DNA of 64,000 bases. Origin: Symsagittifera roscoffensis. Its lineage: Eukaryota > Xenacoelomorpha > Acoela > Convolutidae. This document shows positions 41,145-53,931 of this stretch, piece by piece (position 1 is the stretch's first letter; each line of letters starts with the position of its first letter). The notes below the pieces were generated by a model. The model did not search any database. It saw only the letters and a program-made list of their open reading frames with translations, and had not been told where the DNA came from. The stretch spans positions 31,893,710-31,957,709 of the forward strand of contig NC_087069.1 of assembly GCF_963678635.1 (NCBI RefSeq), written 5' to 3'. A program made the translations under genes and the position numbers.

Positions 41145-43757
41145 CGTGGGCTAAAAAAATTATTATTTTGAGACTGAAAAGCGGTGGTATGGGGTTGTTC
41201 TATAATTTGTTCATATGTATTTTCATCTAGTGGATGGTGTGTCATTATATGTTGAATGGGACTTTGTGATATGGTTGGTCTAAATTTTGGATTATGTGTT
41301 ATTGCTAAATTTCGAAAATTTCGTGGGACTAGTGATAATGGATGGTTATGTGGTAGGGGTGGTAACTGTGGTGCTGTAGGCGTTATGTCTACATTGTTAT
41401 GTTCTTCGTCGTATGTGTTCTGTCTTGTTGCTATTTTTGTGTTGTATTCTTTTATTTGTGCGTCTAAAAGAATTTCGTTTATTGATGATGAAAAAATTCC
41501 AAAAAATCCTGCAAATAGTATGCGTGCTACACTTGCTTGTCTATTTACTTGTGTGTGTATAGCGCATGTATTATAGATTCCTTTTAAAAGTGAAAAAAGA
41601 AATCCTATAAAGTTAAACATTGCGTATAAAATAGTCAATTTTTCTAAGATGTAGTAGGGACATCCTAGAAAATCGAGAATTTCATTTTTTAGTGTAACAA
41701 AGCTAAAAATATTTATAGGTGAAATATCTTGTGGTCTATATTTTTCACCGTTTAGATATATATAGTCTTTAATGTCTTTCAAATATCCGCTATAATCTTG
41801 TGTATAAATATCTGCAAATCCTGCGGTTTCGGCAAGTTTGCGTAAGTTTTGGTCAATTGATTGTCTTTGTATAGTGTCCATTTGTGTTAATAATTCCTGG
41901 AATTGGTGTGTTCTAATGTGATGTTGGATATCGGATTTTGAATATATTCCAATTGATTGTAGGTCAATATTTGGGTTTCGAGCAATAGCTCTTATGCTTT
42001 CAGGTGAAATTTTTTTGAGTGATTGCATTAATGTGGGATATGGGGTAAGAAGGTAATACTTATCTTCATCAGGGTTCAGTTGTACTACATTGTGGCTATT
42101 TTCTGATCCACATGGGACTGCGGTATCCCAGAAATAGGTTCGTCTTGAAAGTGTGTCAACGAAATGTACTTTATTCTTATAAAAGATAGGGATTCTTTTA
42201 TAGCATCTTTTATCTTCAAAAACATATAGTGGTGATACTTTTTTGGTACAGGTATAAAACCATAAAATGTTTCCTTCGTAGTCTAAAAAATTTGATCTAT
42301 TTCCTGATAGTAAATATCCTGCGTAGGGTATTTTTAATACTGCTAGTGCAAGTGATTGTAGGATTTGTGTCCTTTCTAATTCGCATAATTGGTGAAGTGT
42401 TTCTAATTCAGCGAGTGACATTTCTTGAAAAATGCGGCTAATTGTGTAGTCTAATTTCATATCTAGGTGAATATCATAGTGGATATTACCGAAATATGTA
42501 CTATTCATTAGTGATAGTTCTTGTAAACGTGTGCTTCTAGTGTCATGGGGCTTTAGATGTCCACCAGGTTGACTTTTACTTTTTTGAAAATCAACTGGTA
42601 TATATGATGTTCCTTCGTTTATAGGGTGACTTGTGGCGTATGGGTCGATTTTTTCTTTTCCAGTGGTCATGTCGAATCCTTTTTCGTATTCAACTAATAT
42701 CTCGGAGTATTGTGTTTTGTGAAGTGGATTTCTGTATTTACATGCAAGTTCTGTTTCTTGATATATTTGAAAACGTGTCAATTAATTTTCCATATTGTGT
42801 ATGTTTCTAAAATTAGAACTTTGTCTTCGTGATGGACGGACTTGTTCATATGGAATTGATTGTATAAAATATTTTTCGTGAAATTTTATCATACGAGCGT
42901 GTATTTTTGCTACCTGAAATGTTGTACATGTGTCTTCGGGTAACCAAACAATTGTTGCTTGTGTTCGTGTTGTAGGGTCACAATAGCCTTGATCGTTTGT
43001 ACAAGGTAATCTGATTCCTTGATAGATCATGGTGGTGTCAGATAAATCGCGTGTGAGTTGTATTTTTTCGAGTTGTATTTTCCAATCGAAAAACATGATT
43101 TCTTGATATCCTTTATTTTTTGTGTCTGCTTTGCAGTTTGATGGGTCATTTATACCAATGTGTGGTATTCAGTGTTTATCGTGTATATCATAAGTTAATC
43201 TTCCGTGTGCGCCGTTGTATGGGTATTTTTCATCTAATTTTATGTCCTTGATATCTTTCAAGTTCTGCTTGATGTACAGAATCTGCAAAAACTTGGAAAT
43301 ATACTAATTTTCTATCTGTGTTTTCATTTCTTGTGATATTGATTCTTAGTAACTCGTTTTTACAATCTTCGGGATTGAGATGTAAAAGTCGTTCGATATT
43401 ACTCTGGAAGAATGATTCGTGGTCAAGTCGGTTTTTATTTCCATTTGAGACTTGTGAACAATGTACTTTCTTTTCAGAAAATGTTGCTGTGAGTTTATAT
43501 CCTATAATTGTTGTTGCTCGGGCTTTTGAATAAAGTGTCGCTATTACATTTGTTGTTTCTATAGCTTGTGGTTCTGTTTCGCATTGTGATACTTGATTTA
43601 TTGCATATTTGTGTAGTGTTTTTTGTTCGTTTTCTTCACAATCGTAATGTGCTACTAATAAATCTTGGAGTCCTGTGCGGGGGGAAGGGTTTATGTTTTC
43701 ATTGGAGGTTACTAGAAAAAGGAGTTGGAGAAAAATTAAAGTTTTTAGAATATACAT
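41141..43757 (-). pseudogene. env: Envelope-like gene of element B, broken
   Basis: Three pieces: 43757-43230 (signal peptide and first 170 residues), 43096-42782, and 42781-41141 (546 codons with the hydrophobic C-terminal half). A 2-nt loss near 43243, an in-frame stop near 43170 and a TAA at 42782 separate them. The C-terminal tail is longer than in A and its TGA overlaps the next ORF start. The basic RKQR motif of A is altered here. A functional product is unlikely. Confidence 0.8.
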
Positions 43758-44878
43758 GTGTATGATAATCCTGAGTATGGGTTATAAAATGTGATGTAAC
43801 CAATTGTCTTTTTGGTATATCTGTCGTATTTGTATATTACTTCAGTTGTTATAAATGGTGGTGGTAGTGATTGAGCTGTTATATTTGGTGGGTTTAATGG
43901 GTAGGGATGTTGAGTAATGTTGTTTAGTTTAACCGTGATTTCAAATTTTAATTGTAGACTATTTTGTTGGAGTATTTGGATGTTATGATCACGAATGTCT
44001 TCGTGGATGTCTTGTCGATATTGTAGTCTATTTAGTTCCCAGTTGTGGAGTCGGTTACTTTCTGGGTGTTGTCCAAATAATGGTGGAGGTGCTGTGAATG
44101 TATTCCAGTCTAGTCTTAAAGGAATATTTGTTGATGATTGTTCTCGGTATCTAGCGTCGAGGTTATTTGGGAAATTTAAGTTAAAAGGCGGTGGTGAAAT
44201 CTGACTGATTGATGGTGTTGATGGTAGTGATAATGTTTCTGGTAGTGATGAGGATGTTGTTGTATCCGTAGAAATATCTATTGGATCATTGATTAAATTG
44301 GGTTCACCTTGTGTGAATGAATGTGTTGTCCAATATGGTAGTCGTGATGTTTGGTTTGTAGGGTTAAAGGGATTTTCACGTATTTGTTCAGATGTTGGTG
44401 TTGAACCTAAGTAATCTGAGGGTAGGCTTGAGGTGCTACGTTGTGAAAGAAGCGTAGGGGTTTCTGGTAATATACTGATGGGGTTTTCTGGAGTACTTTG
44501 TGATGGGGATTGAGGTATATCAAAATGAACTCGGGGAGTTTGAAAATTTCTGTTTCGTCGAGGATGTATAATTTGTCTATTTATTTCGACTGTATTTTGG
44601 TTTTGACTAGGATTTCGTATTCTACTTAATTCTTGTGGTAGTGTTGGGTATAAATTATATGTTGGTTCGCTTAGAGGTGCTTGTCGTTGAACTGGTTCTA
44701 GTGGTGCAGATAAGCGAGCGTGTCGTTCTTCAAAGGTATATGGGTTATCTTGAAAAGAAATTCGTGTGGATGTTTGGGGGTTTTGGGTAGTTGAAGATGG
44801 TGTTGGGTTATCTTGGGATGATGTCGGTGAAGACTGACTGAGTGATTGTTGGTTAGCAATTTTTGATGGTTTTTTTAT
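43745..44878 (-). CDS. Conserved ATG-less ORF upstream of env (element B)
   Basis: 377 sense codons between TAA at 44879-44881 and TAA at 43745-43747, with no ATG in frame, checked codon by codon. It has one extra Thr codon compared with A, as an in-frame triplet in an ACA run. Many differences from A are third-position changes. It overlaps the env start by 13 nt, exactly as in A. Its intact state contrasts with the broken genes around it. Confidence 0.75.
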   Translation of the reverse strand: MKKPSKIANQQSLSQSSPTSSQDNPTPSSTTQNPQTSTRISFQDNPYTFEERHARLSAPLEPVQRQAPLSEPTYNLYPTLPQELSRIRNPSQNQNTVEINRQIIHPRRNRNFQTPRVHFDIPQSPSQSTPENPISILPETPTLLSQRSTSSLPSDYLGSTPTSEQIRENPFNPTNQTSRLPYWTTHSFTQGEPNLINDPIDISTDTTTSSSLPETLSLPSTPSISQISPPPFNLNFPNNLDARYREQSSTNIPLRLDWNTFTAPPPLFGQHPESNRLHNWELNRLQYRQDIHEDIRDHNIQILQQNSLQLKFEITVKLNNITQHPYPLNPPNITAQSLPPPFITTEVIYKYDRYTKKTIGYITFYNPYSGLSYTCIF

Positions 44879-44921
44879 TTATTCTTTTAGTGGAAAAATT
44901 TATGTTTATTATAGTATTCTT

Positions 44922-45074
44922 CTAGAAAAGAATTAGGAGGATTGTTGCTAGGGCGAATGTGATGATTGCTTTCTTTATACATTTGCATATTGTCAAGATG
45001 AGGGATGATAGAAATGTTATAAAAATTACAAATAGTAAAAAAATATCTCTTCTACTAAAAATGGTTCGTATCAT
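44922..45074 (-). CDS. Small hydrophobic ORF (element B)
   Basis: 50 aa, the same start (MIRTIF) and the same two hydrophobic segments as in A. It stops right after the second helix (LLILF) because of a 1-nt difference in an A-rich run. Two substitutions near residues 9 and 15 do not disturb hydrophobicity. Confidence 0.5.
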   Translation of the reverse strand: MIRTIFSRRDIFLLFVIFITFLSSLILTICKCIKKAIITFALATILLILF

Positions 45075-45904
45075 TTAGATAAATTTTGTGAATCGTACCT
45101 GTGGATATAGTCAATAGCTTTTGAAAGCTGGAGGTATAGTTCAAATATGGAATAGAAAATTTAAAAAATATTGCAAAAAATGATTAAGATTATTACAAAA
45201 GATTCAAAGGTATCAAAAAGAAATATGATTAAAAGTTTAAATATCGTTAAAAAATTATGAGAATGTTAAGAATTATGTTGACTGGTCGAGAGAAGAGCAT
45301 TTAAGAAATGGCTTCTCGATCGAATATTTTTTGGTGTTTGGGGCAATTTTCAAGTGTGGTCGAATTATTTATTGGTTTTTTGACAAGTGGGTTGAGTTTT
45401 GTGCAAAATTGTTGGGGGCGAATTTTATGGTGATCGGGAGGTCTTCTTTGTCTTTATTTTTATTTGTCAAGTGATCTGGGGTATTTTTGAGATTTTTATA
45501 CTTTAGGCTAATTAAAATGGTCGTTCTTTTACTCTAGGCTAATTTAACATATTTGCTTGGGGGGTACTTGAGATCGGAGTTGGGGAAATATTGTTGATCT
45601 TTGGGTTATTAGATAAGGGAGGGTTATGATATTATGGTGGTATTTATTTTAGTTGTCAAGTTGGAGTGGTTTGCTTATTTTTGACCTGGAGGTCGCAAAG
45701 TTATAGTTATACATATGCCTGGAGTTTAATATCGTTCGTCTAGTTGGAAGGTGACGGATTGGATGAATCCTATTGGCTAATTTTGAACTAGAATCGTTGC
45801 TTGTTTGTCAGCATGTTATTTTGAAAAATGAAAGTTCAAAATGTTTCAGAGGTGCAAAGATTATGAAATATAAAATTAAAGCTGTTTTTGAAATTCGACT
45901 TTCT
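45075..45904 (-). other. Spacer between pol and the env cluster (element B)
   Basis: About 0.8 kb, the counterpart of 13798-14618. The acceptor-like TATATCCACAG/G is conserved. No ORF is shared with A. Confidence 0.45.
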
Positions 45905-48400
45905 TTAATATTTAGATTGTGGGATGAATGTTTTATAGTTTTTACGTGGTTGATTTCTAAGTCGTGATGACTCTCTATGTTCTGATTTGTCGATTTGTTC
46001 TTGGGGTATTATTTTTTCTGTCAATTTTCTATTTTTTCTTTCTTTTTGAGGTATATTTTGATCTAGCTTTTTTGTATTGTTTTTCGTTATAGTTGATTTT
46101 TTATTTTGGTTCTCGAGATGAATGTCATGTTGTTCCTTTGTTTTATTCTCCGTATGAGGGTTATTTTGAATAACTCTTAAACCTGTGAAAGAATATAATT
46201 GAGTTAGTTCGCGTAGTGCGTATTCTTTTGGGTAATAAGGTAATAGGTTGTTTCGGTGTTGAACAATTTCTTTTTTGTTTGAGTCGGTAATTTTATATGT
46301 GACATCAGTGGGTTTGGCAATTATTTGGTATGGTCCTTTTCGAAGGGGTTGTAATTTTTTAGAGATTCCTTTTTGAGTGTTAAAATTGGGTATTAAAACA
46401 AATGTTCCAATTTTTAAATCGGAGGCTGGTGTAAAGCGTGAATTTATTTGTTCATTAATGTTTTGTCTTTGTAACAACTTTTTTGTTACTTTTTGGTAAA
46501 TTTCATTGTGTTTTTTATCTCTGTTTAAAATCCATTCGGTGTGTGTACCGGAGGCTAATTTAAGAATTTGTGGGTGATGAAAATGATCTTCATCGTGTGT
46601 ATGTAAAGGTAAGTTATAACAAATTGATTCTTTATTCGGTTGACAATAACTTTGTTCATTTTTATGAGAGTTTGCTGTAAACATAATTGGTTTGCGTGGC
46701 TTTTGATTAAAAACCATTTCATATGGTGACATTCCTAGAGTTGTCGTGATTTGTGAATTATATGCTAAGGGAAATAGTTTTACATCTGCTGACCATTCGG
46801 TGTATCTTGTATCATTTCCATTGATGATACATCTAAGATATTCTTGTAGTGAACGGTTCATACCTTCGACTAAGCCGTTTGTCCAAGGTGCGTGAGATGT
46901 ACGTGGTTTGTGTTTGATGTTATATAAATGACATAGTGTGATGATTTCATTATTTATGAATTCTGTACCGTTGTCTGTAACTAAAATTTCTGGTAGTCCG
47001 AATTTGGCTATCCAGTGTTCATAGAGTGTTGTGTAAGCGTAATAAGCGTTACAATGTGGTACTGGGTTAAGTGCTACATAATGTGTAAATGCGTCAACAA
47101 TTACCATAATGTAGGAGTTTCCTTCGGATGAGGGTGAAATTGGTCCTTTTGTATCAAATGAAATACGGTGGTTAAAGTACAAACTTTGTCCTTTAAAATC
47201 TTGTTTTTGTGCTATTTGTTTTTGATTTGGGTAAGGTTTATTTAGCTGACATACTATACAATCATTGCATAGTACTTTTATCCAAATTGGTGCATTTGGA
47301 AAATAAAAGTTTTGTATGAAATTTGAATATGTTTTCTCTGATCCAGAGTGTCCTTTAATGTTTTGTGTATGTGAAATATTAAAAGCCATAAGAATCATAC
47401 TTAGAGGGAGACAGGGAACTATAGATTCATTTAATTTGTATTCTAGAAGGTCTGTGTTTTCGTTAATTGTTGTATTATTGAATTTTCGAAAATATCGGAG
47501 GAGTGTTTTATTTCCTAAAATAGTTGTATCTGCCTTGACGGGTTTAGTTTTATATTTGTGCCATGATTTTAGTTGTCTAATTACTGGGTCAAGATTTTGA
47601 TATTGTTTCAAAGTATTAATTGTGACTTTATTCGTTGGGGGGAGAAAAGTGTTTTCAATTTCTAATTTAGATAAAGGAATTGTATCAAGTGGGTCATGGA
47701 GGTCAAAAACTTGATTTTTTGTGTATTTTGAATCCTTTGTTTGTGGTCCTGATAAATTTATTTTATCAGTTAGATTTTCTTTTTCAATTAATGGAAAAAG
47801 GTCTATTTTATGCGGGTGTTGTTTTACTCTTTTTTGTTGGTTGTTATTTTTTATCCATTGTGAATATGGAATTGGTTTGAAAGTTGATGTTCCAAGTAGA
47901 TCAACTTCGTAGTGGTTATTTTGGCAATCTAAAAAAAGTGGGAAGTGTTGTAGATTGTTTATCTGTGATTGGTCAACGTCAGTTTTTACTGCATATTTGC
48001 ATTCTAGTCGGGGTGATGTTTCGTTTTCTGCAAGGTAAAATTTTATATTTTTGGGTATTTCAACTGTAGTTTTACGTGTAAGTAATTCAGGTGGTGTATT
48101 TCGACTTAAAGTGTCTGGCAATGCAAGATTCTTTCCTGCTGTCCAAACTATATGTAAACTTGGGAATTTCATTAGAATTAATTGAAATCTATAAACTCGG
48201 TGATTTGGATTAGATTTTTGTGTAAAGAGAAAAATGATTGGTTTGTGATCTGTGAATAGAACTGTTGGATGTTTTGATCCAAGTATCAGAAATTCATATT
48301 CTGTTAGTGTATATATTATGGCTGTACATTCTCTCATTAGAGTTGAGAGTCGTAGCTCTGCTTGAGTGAATAATCGAGAATTTGCTGATATAAGGTTCAT
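45905..48400 (-). CDS. pol: RNase H-integrase part of pol (element B)
   Basis: 831 codons, open through the C-terminal tail that is out of frame in A. It contains the RNase H core, the integrase His/Cys region, the DDX35E catalytic residues (FDTKG, TDNGTEF, LVEGMN), a chromodomain-less C-terminal region (LRKGPYQIIAKPTDVTYKI) and a basic tail. It ends in SKY and a TAA. The N-terminal edge is separated from RT by small deletions near 48420 (FGIGA is followed by a shifted frame). It provides the correct C terminus for the family. Confidence 0.88.
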   Translation of the reverse strand: MNLISANSRLFTQAELRLSTLMRECTAIIYTLTEYEFLILGSKHPTVLFTDHKPIIFLFTQKSNPNHRVYRFQLILMKFPSLHIVWTAGKNLALPDTLSRNTPPELLTRKTTVEIPKNIKFYLAENETSPRLECKYAVKTDVDQSQINNLQHFPLFLDCQNNHYEVDLLGTSTFKPIPYSQWIKNNNQQKRVKQHPHKIDLFPLIEKENLTDKINLSGPQTKDSKYTKNQVFDLHDPLDTIPLSKLEIENTFLPPTNKVTINTLKQYQNLDPVIRQLKSWHKYKTKPVKADTTILGNKTLLRYFRKFNNTTINENTDLLEYKLNESIVPCLPLSMILMAFNISHTQNIKGHSGSEKTYSNFIQNFYFPNAPIWIKVLCNDCIVCQLNKPYPNQKQIAQKQDFKGQSLYFNHRISFDTKGPISPSSEGNSYIMVIVDAFTHYVALNPVPHCNAYYAYTTLYEHWIAKFGLPEILVTDNGTEFINNEIITLCHLYNIKHKPRTSHAPWTNGLVEGMNRSLQEYLRCIINGNDTRYTEWSADVKLFPLAYNSQITTTLGMSPYEMVFNQKPRKPIMFTANSHKNEQSYCQPNKESICYNLPLHTHDEDHFHHPQILKLASGTHTEWILNRDKKHNEIYQKVTKKLLQRQNINEQINSRFTPASDLKIGTFVLIPNFNTQKGISKKLQPLRKGPYQIIAKPTDVTYKITDSNKKEIVQHRNNLLPYYPKEYALRELTQLYSFTGLRVIQNNPHTENKTKEQHDIHLENQNKKSTITKNNTKKLDQNIPQKERKNRKLTEKIIPQEQIDKSEHRESSRLRNQPRKNYKTFIPQSKY

Positions 48401-50565
48401 TTTGATTGTACCATTGTGTGATTGTTATAATGCGCGCCGATGCCAAAATTCGAAGCATCGCACATTGCATAGAATGGTTGATTTGGATCTGGAATTGTAT
48501 TCGAAATTTGTTCAGTTAAGAGTTTTTTAATTTCTTCAAATCGTGCTTGATGTTCTGTGTTCCATTCAAAATTATTTTGTTGTCTAAGTATATTATAGAA
48601 TGGTCCTAGGTATAATTGCATTTTATAGACATATTTGCTTAAAAAATTTAACATTCCAAGGAATTCTTGGATTTTCTTTTTGTTTGTTGGTGGTTGGAGC
48701 TTTTGAATAGCATCAATGCGTGATTTTAATGGAGTGATTGTTTTTCTTTCTATATTGTGTCCTAAGAATTTAACTCGTGTTAAAAAGAAGTGTGATTTAT
48801 CGGGGGCGGCCTTCAGATTTTCGTTCTGAAGTATTTTGTGATAGTGTTCTAAAGCATTGAACATTTCTTCTTTTGTCTGTGATTGCATAAAAACATCGTC
48901 TAAATAGGTGATTGCGTTTTTCTTGAGTATTAGTTGTCTAAAAATTTTGCTCATAAAAGCTGAAAATGCTGCTGGTCCTATGGATATTCCATAGAATAGG
49001 CGGTTGAATTCATATTGCTGATTTCCAATAAAAAAATGTGTTAAGCGTCGCAATTGTTCATCTAGTGGCATTTGATTATATGCCCTATTCATATCTGCGG
49101 TTGTAAAGTATTTTCCGTTTATTTTTGTTAAAATAACTTGTATTGGTTCAATAGGCCAATTGCATTTTGATTCGTCTATTAGTGAATTAAGATATCTAGC
49201 GTCTAGAACTATTTTTAATGATTCTCCTTTTGCTAGAATTATAACAGGGTTGATAAATGTGTTACCTTTTGGTTGTTCTTCCTTGTTTACCGGTGAGATA
49301 ATATTGTATTGTTCTAAAATATCGAGTAATCTGCTTACTTTATCGTGTAAATGAATTGGTACTTTACTTGCTCTTTGTTTTTTGAAAACTGCGTCAGGTT
49401 TTAATGGGAGATGTAGTGATGAGCTGATTTTGCCAACATCAAATTTGGATGTTGCATAGACTGATGAATATTTTATTAGCTGTTTGGCTAATTTATCAAA
49501 TTCGTCTTGTGTTATTTGTGAATGTTGGAAGTTAAACATTGTTAAAAATTTCTGTTGATTTTCTGTATAGTTATTTATGTTGAATGTAGGTTTGAAATAT
49601 GGGGTTTTTGTGAAATAATCTGTATTTCATTTTTCATTACTTATTATATTATTTATGGATAATTCTTCATTAAGAATTGTGGATTGACAAATATCTAATA
49701 ATTGGAGTATTTTATTTACGCGGTATGCTTTTTCGTGTACTGGTGATATCGTAGCGTTGGTTTCGCAATAGCCTAAAAGTCCTAAAGGTAATGTTACTTG
49801 ATAGGGTGTATTGTTGTATACATGTAGAGAAATAATATCTGAATTCGAGTTTTTCAAATATTTTATGGATGAGATTGTGATTTTGAAAAACTTATGGATA
49901 GGTTTGAATTCAAAGTCTGACATATAGAGTTGTTGTTTATTTTGTTCTTTATCATATTGGTGAACTTAATTTATTGAAAAATTATATATGTTTCCTGATA
50001 GTGGTTTCAGGTGTTTTCTTTGTTGATTATATATCGGATAAAATTTTGAAAAGAATGGTGGTTGTTTATTTAATCTTTGAAAAAATGTTAGGGATGTGTC
50101 TTTTGTTTTTGTGTATTTATCTTTGATTAGTATTTTACTATTCAAAATGTTGATTGTTGGTATATATTTAGAGATAAATGGTATTCCAATAATATTGTGT
50201 TTAATATCAGTGATATGGAATATTTGTTTAAATGGTTTATTTAAAATTTTATTTTGCTCTATTGTTCTTGTGGGGAGAAGAAATAATTGAATTTTTCCAT
50301 AGTTTACCAATGTTGATCCTTGTGCTGTTGCTAGTTTACTGGATGTTTCAAGGGGCGTTAGTTTTGGGTGTAATGATTTTATCTCATTCCATGTGGGAAT
50401 GTTTATTATGTTTGATTCTGCTCCTGAATCAATTAAAAAATCAATTTCAAGATCTGGTGGTTGAAATTCTTTGTTTCTTGGGCTTTCTAAAAGAAATGGT
50501 ATTGTCCAAATTTTTTCTTTGGATTGTTCTTTTTGTATATTTTGATAGATGTGATTTGTATTCAA
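48397..50565 (-). pseudogene. pol: Protease and reverse transcriptase of element B, broken
   Basis: Pieces: 50565-49966 (protease with DSGAE), 49923-49627 and 49539-48397 (RT with YLDD). A stop near 49966 (TTA context), another near 49628 and a frameshift near 48420 separate them. RT motif A is present, with one change from the A copy (NRAYNQ instead of NSAYNQ). Confidence 0.85.
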
Positions 50566-53500
50566 GCATTTTGTTTTGTCATTTTCATTGGATTGATTTG
50601 TAGTGTTGAATTCGTTAGTTTCTGATGATTCACAGTTTATTTGATTTAGTTGTAGTTCGTTATTTCCTGTGTCATCAATACCTGGGGGGTCTGATGTTGT
50701 TTCTGGGTTTGATTGTACTTGATTAATATTTTTTTGATGTTTGGGTGTACTACTTCTGTGGCGATTGTTAGAATTATTATAATGGTTATTATTCCTGTGT
50801 GGTGATTGGGAATAATTTCTATAACGGTTATTATAACTTGAATGTCGATTTTGTGAATTATTTCGTGATCTGTTTTGATAATTATTGTTTGGTCTGTTAT
50901 AGTTTTATCTATTATATGAGTTATTCCTTGATCGATTGTTCGGGTAATTCTGGTTTCGGTTGTTTGAATAACTTCTATTTCGATTATTGGAGTAGTTTCT
51001 ATTTCTATTGTATGATGAGTTTCGTGATTGATTGTTTGGATAGTTATTATTCCTTGATTGGGAATTAGATCTAGAGACAAATTGTGTTGTATTTGAATTT
51101 GATCTGGAGTAGTTATTTCGACTATTTGGTCTATTATAATGGTTTTGTGATGAATTTTGTGTATTTCTTCGTTCTGGTGATCTTCCTCTATAACTTGAGT
51201 TATATGGTGATTGAGTTCTCGTGTAATTGGTATTGTTCGGTTGTTGCTGTATACACTTTTGTTCGGTAGATTTTGATCTTTTTTCATGTACTGATAGAAT
51301 GATTTATTTGGTTCTTTATATTTTTGAGGTTTGTTTTGATTGTCCTGTTGTTTTTGTCTACATTCAGAAATACTATGTCCGTATCGTCGGCAATAATTAC
51401 ACCATTTTTTAAAAGATGGTTTGCCTTTAAAGTTTGGGTGTTTTTCATAAATATTGAGTATTTCAGTGATTTTTTCAACGAGGTCTGTATCTGATTCCTG
51501 TATATTGTTGATATTTGTGGTATTTGTTTCAATTCGGTTAACATATTGTTATTTCAGATTTTCTGTTTCTTCAAGTTTCATTGTGATTTCCGCTTGCTCT
51601 AGTTTGTCTACTAGTTTTCGAAAATCTAAATCGGGCTCTCGAATTGAGGAGGGATGGGATGCTCTCTTTTTTATTGCTATTTTCCTTAATTGAGGTGTTA
51701 AGGTCATCATTAAGATTTCTGTCATTTTTGTGTTTTTATAGTCGTGTGTATTTAATGAATATGCTTTTCGAACTAGTGTTTCGATACGTACTGCTAATTG
51801 TTTGATGGTTTCATTTGGTAATCTGCGAATTTCATTACATAAAACTCTTTGTTGTTGTTTGTTTCTCTCGGAGTCAAACATTTTTGAAAATTCTTGTGTA
51901 AATCTTTTCCAATTTGATTTTATTTCTATAGGCAATACTGAAAACCATTTTTGGGCTGCGCCGTCTAGGGTTGTCTGTATCAACGCTGTGCGTCGATGTA
52001 TCCAATTTTGATGTAGTGGCGTATTAATTGGTTCAGGTCCTATATTCAAAATTAAATTTGCTGTTACTGCATTTAAATAATCTTCTACAGAATATTCAGG
52101 GTCTGTTCCTGTGAATACCATTAATGGTTTGTTTGATGTTATTGATGATCCACCCATAAGGTATGGATTCATTGTCATTTGTAATGATTCTGCTGCATTT
52201 GGCATTTGTGAAAAATTCGAAAGTTGATTTTTTGTTATTTCGTGTTGTTGAAGGTAATATGGAAGTGGTATTTCATTTTGCATTTGTGTTGGTTGATACG
52301 AGTGTGTAATCATTTGGTTTTGTGGCTGAATTGGTTGAAAAGATTGTGTATTAATTGGGTTTTGCATTTGCATTGGTTGTTGATTTTGTGTATCTGTTGG
52401 GTGTGGAGAAAAAATTCTATGATATGTATACGGTTTTTGCACTCCTTGTCCACGATATTCTTGAGTATATGGTGCAAATATATCTGGTTGTAAATAATCA
52501 TCGTCAGAGGATAAATAATCCGTTTGATGAGATGCTTGCTTTTTATTTTTATTCTGTTGAAAGAATGGGTAATTTTCACTACGATCCTGTGGAGGATGTG
52601 AATTAGTTTGAAAATTTACTGAGTTGGTTGTTGCCATTGGGTTATCCCAATATCGAGATCTTATCTGATTATTTTTTTTTTCGTGGGGGATAGTTTGTTT
52701 TTGATGAATGTGCGTAATTATAATTGTGTTCCGCAAAAGTGTTTCTTGTGAACGTTCTGCTTGTTTTTGACGGTATTGTCATGGGTCTATATGTTTGATA
52801 ATCCATTTGTGAATATTTTGGAGCAACCGTAGGTTTAACGGTTGATTGTAAGGTTACCTGTGCTAGTGAAGTGTTTGTATTTCTTGGTGTTGTTAAATTT
52901 GGACGTATCGGTGAAATACTTTGTTGTGTAGTTGTTGTTGTTTGGACAATTTCTTCATTTATGAAGTGTGATGGTGTCTGAATATCTTGTTGAGTGAGGT
53001 TCCTAGTTCCATTAAGGTTTTCATTGTGTATGACGGTCGAATTTAAACTGTTATTTCGCGTATCGGGTAAAAATGTATTGTAGTTTAATGGTGTTGCATC
53101 AATTGTTAATGGTACTACTCTTACATAATCTCTTGTATAAGATATTGTACTTATTGCTTGACTTGCAATTGATTGTGGGATATTTATAAATGCATAATGA
53201 GACCATTCGGGGTCCCAAACGCAGTCTGACTGTTCTGTGATGGCGGTATCATCGTTTGAATTTTGAGGTCTGAAATTTTTTCTTGCTTGTGAAATTAAAT
53301 CTATATTATGTGTAAAATAATCTATTATAAACCATGCCAAGATTTTTTGTAAGTCATGTTTTGTATGTTGTGAAACATCATCTTTAGTGAAATTTTCTTT
53401 AATTATATGTAGAAAAGTTGAAAATAGTGTGATTTCATGTCGTACCCTTATATGTTTGGATGTCTCTGTCGGTGAGACACTTGGGATTGGAATTTCGTTT

Positions 53501-53931
53501 TCTAATATTGAGATATAACTATATATTATGGCAAAAACTTCATTAGTGAATATGGAGTTTGCTCTTTGTGAGTTATGATATTGTATGCTTTTTATGTATT
53601 CTGAGAATACTTTTGAAAATTCTAAATCAAGGTCGTCTGTTTGAATTACATATTTGCGGTGATTCGGGTTTGGTGAGCTGAATTCTATGGTGTAGATTCC
53701 GTATTGTTGTGTCAAATTACATATATCTTTCAGATAGTGATCAATAATTTGTCTTTTGATCTTTACATCTGGGAACTCTGCTTTACATGGGCTGATTCCG
53801 GGTTTAAATAAATTTAGTAGTAAATTCTTGCAAAGTATATGCTGTCCTCTATCATTGGGTGCATCTACGAGGAAGGGGAAGATATCGTCATCATCTGGAC
53901 TATCTTCACTTGGAGTGTGTGTTTGGCTCAT
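50566..53931 (-). pseudogene. gag: Gag of element B, broken
   Basis: The ATG at 53929-53931 opens 420 codons (acidic start SPDDDDIFPF), and the frame shifts at an expanded A/T run near 52675. It continues at 52736-51549 (gag core), then, after a TAA near 51549, at 51544-51284 with the CCHC knuckle. The Asn/Arg/Ser/Tyr-rich stretch (about 51280-50700) has indels; a 213-codon ORF there (50646-51287) is partly in a wrong frame. This copy shows that the Gag N terminus and the rest belong to one ORF. Confidence 0.8.

Noticed and set aside
50646..51287. 213-codon minus-strand ORF in element B
   Set aside because: Indels bring the alternate frame of the Gag low-complexity stretch into line; not a separate gene.
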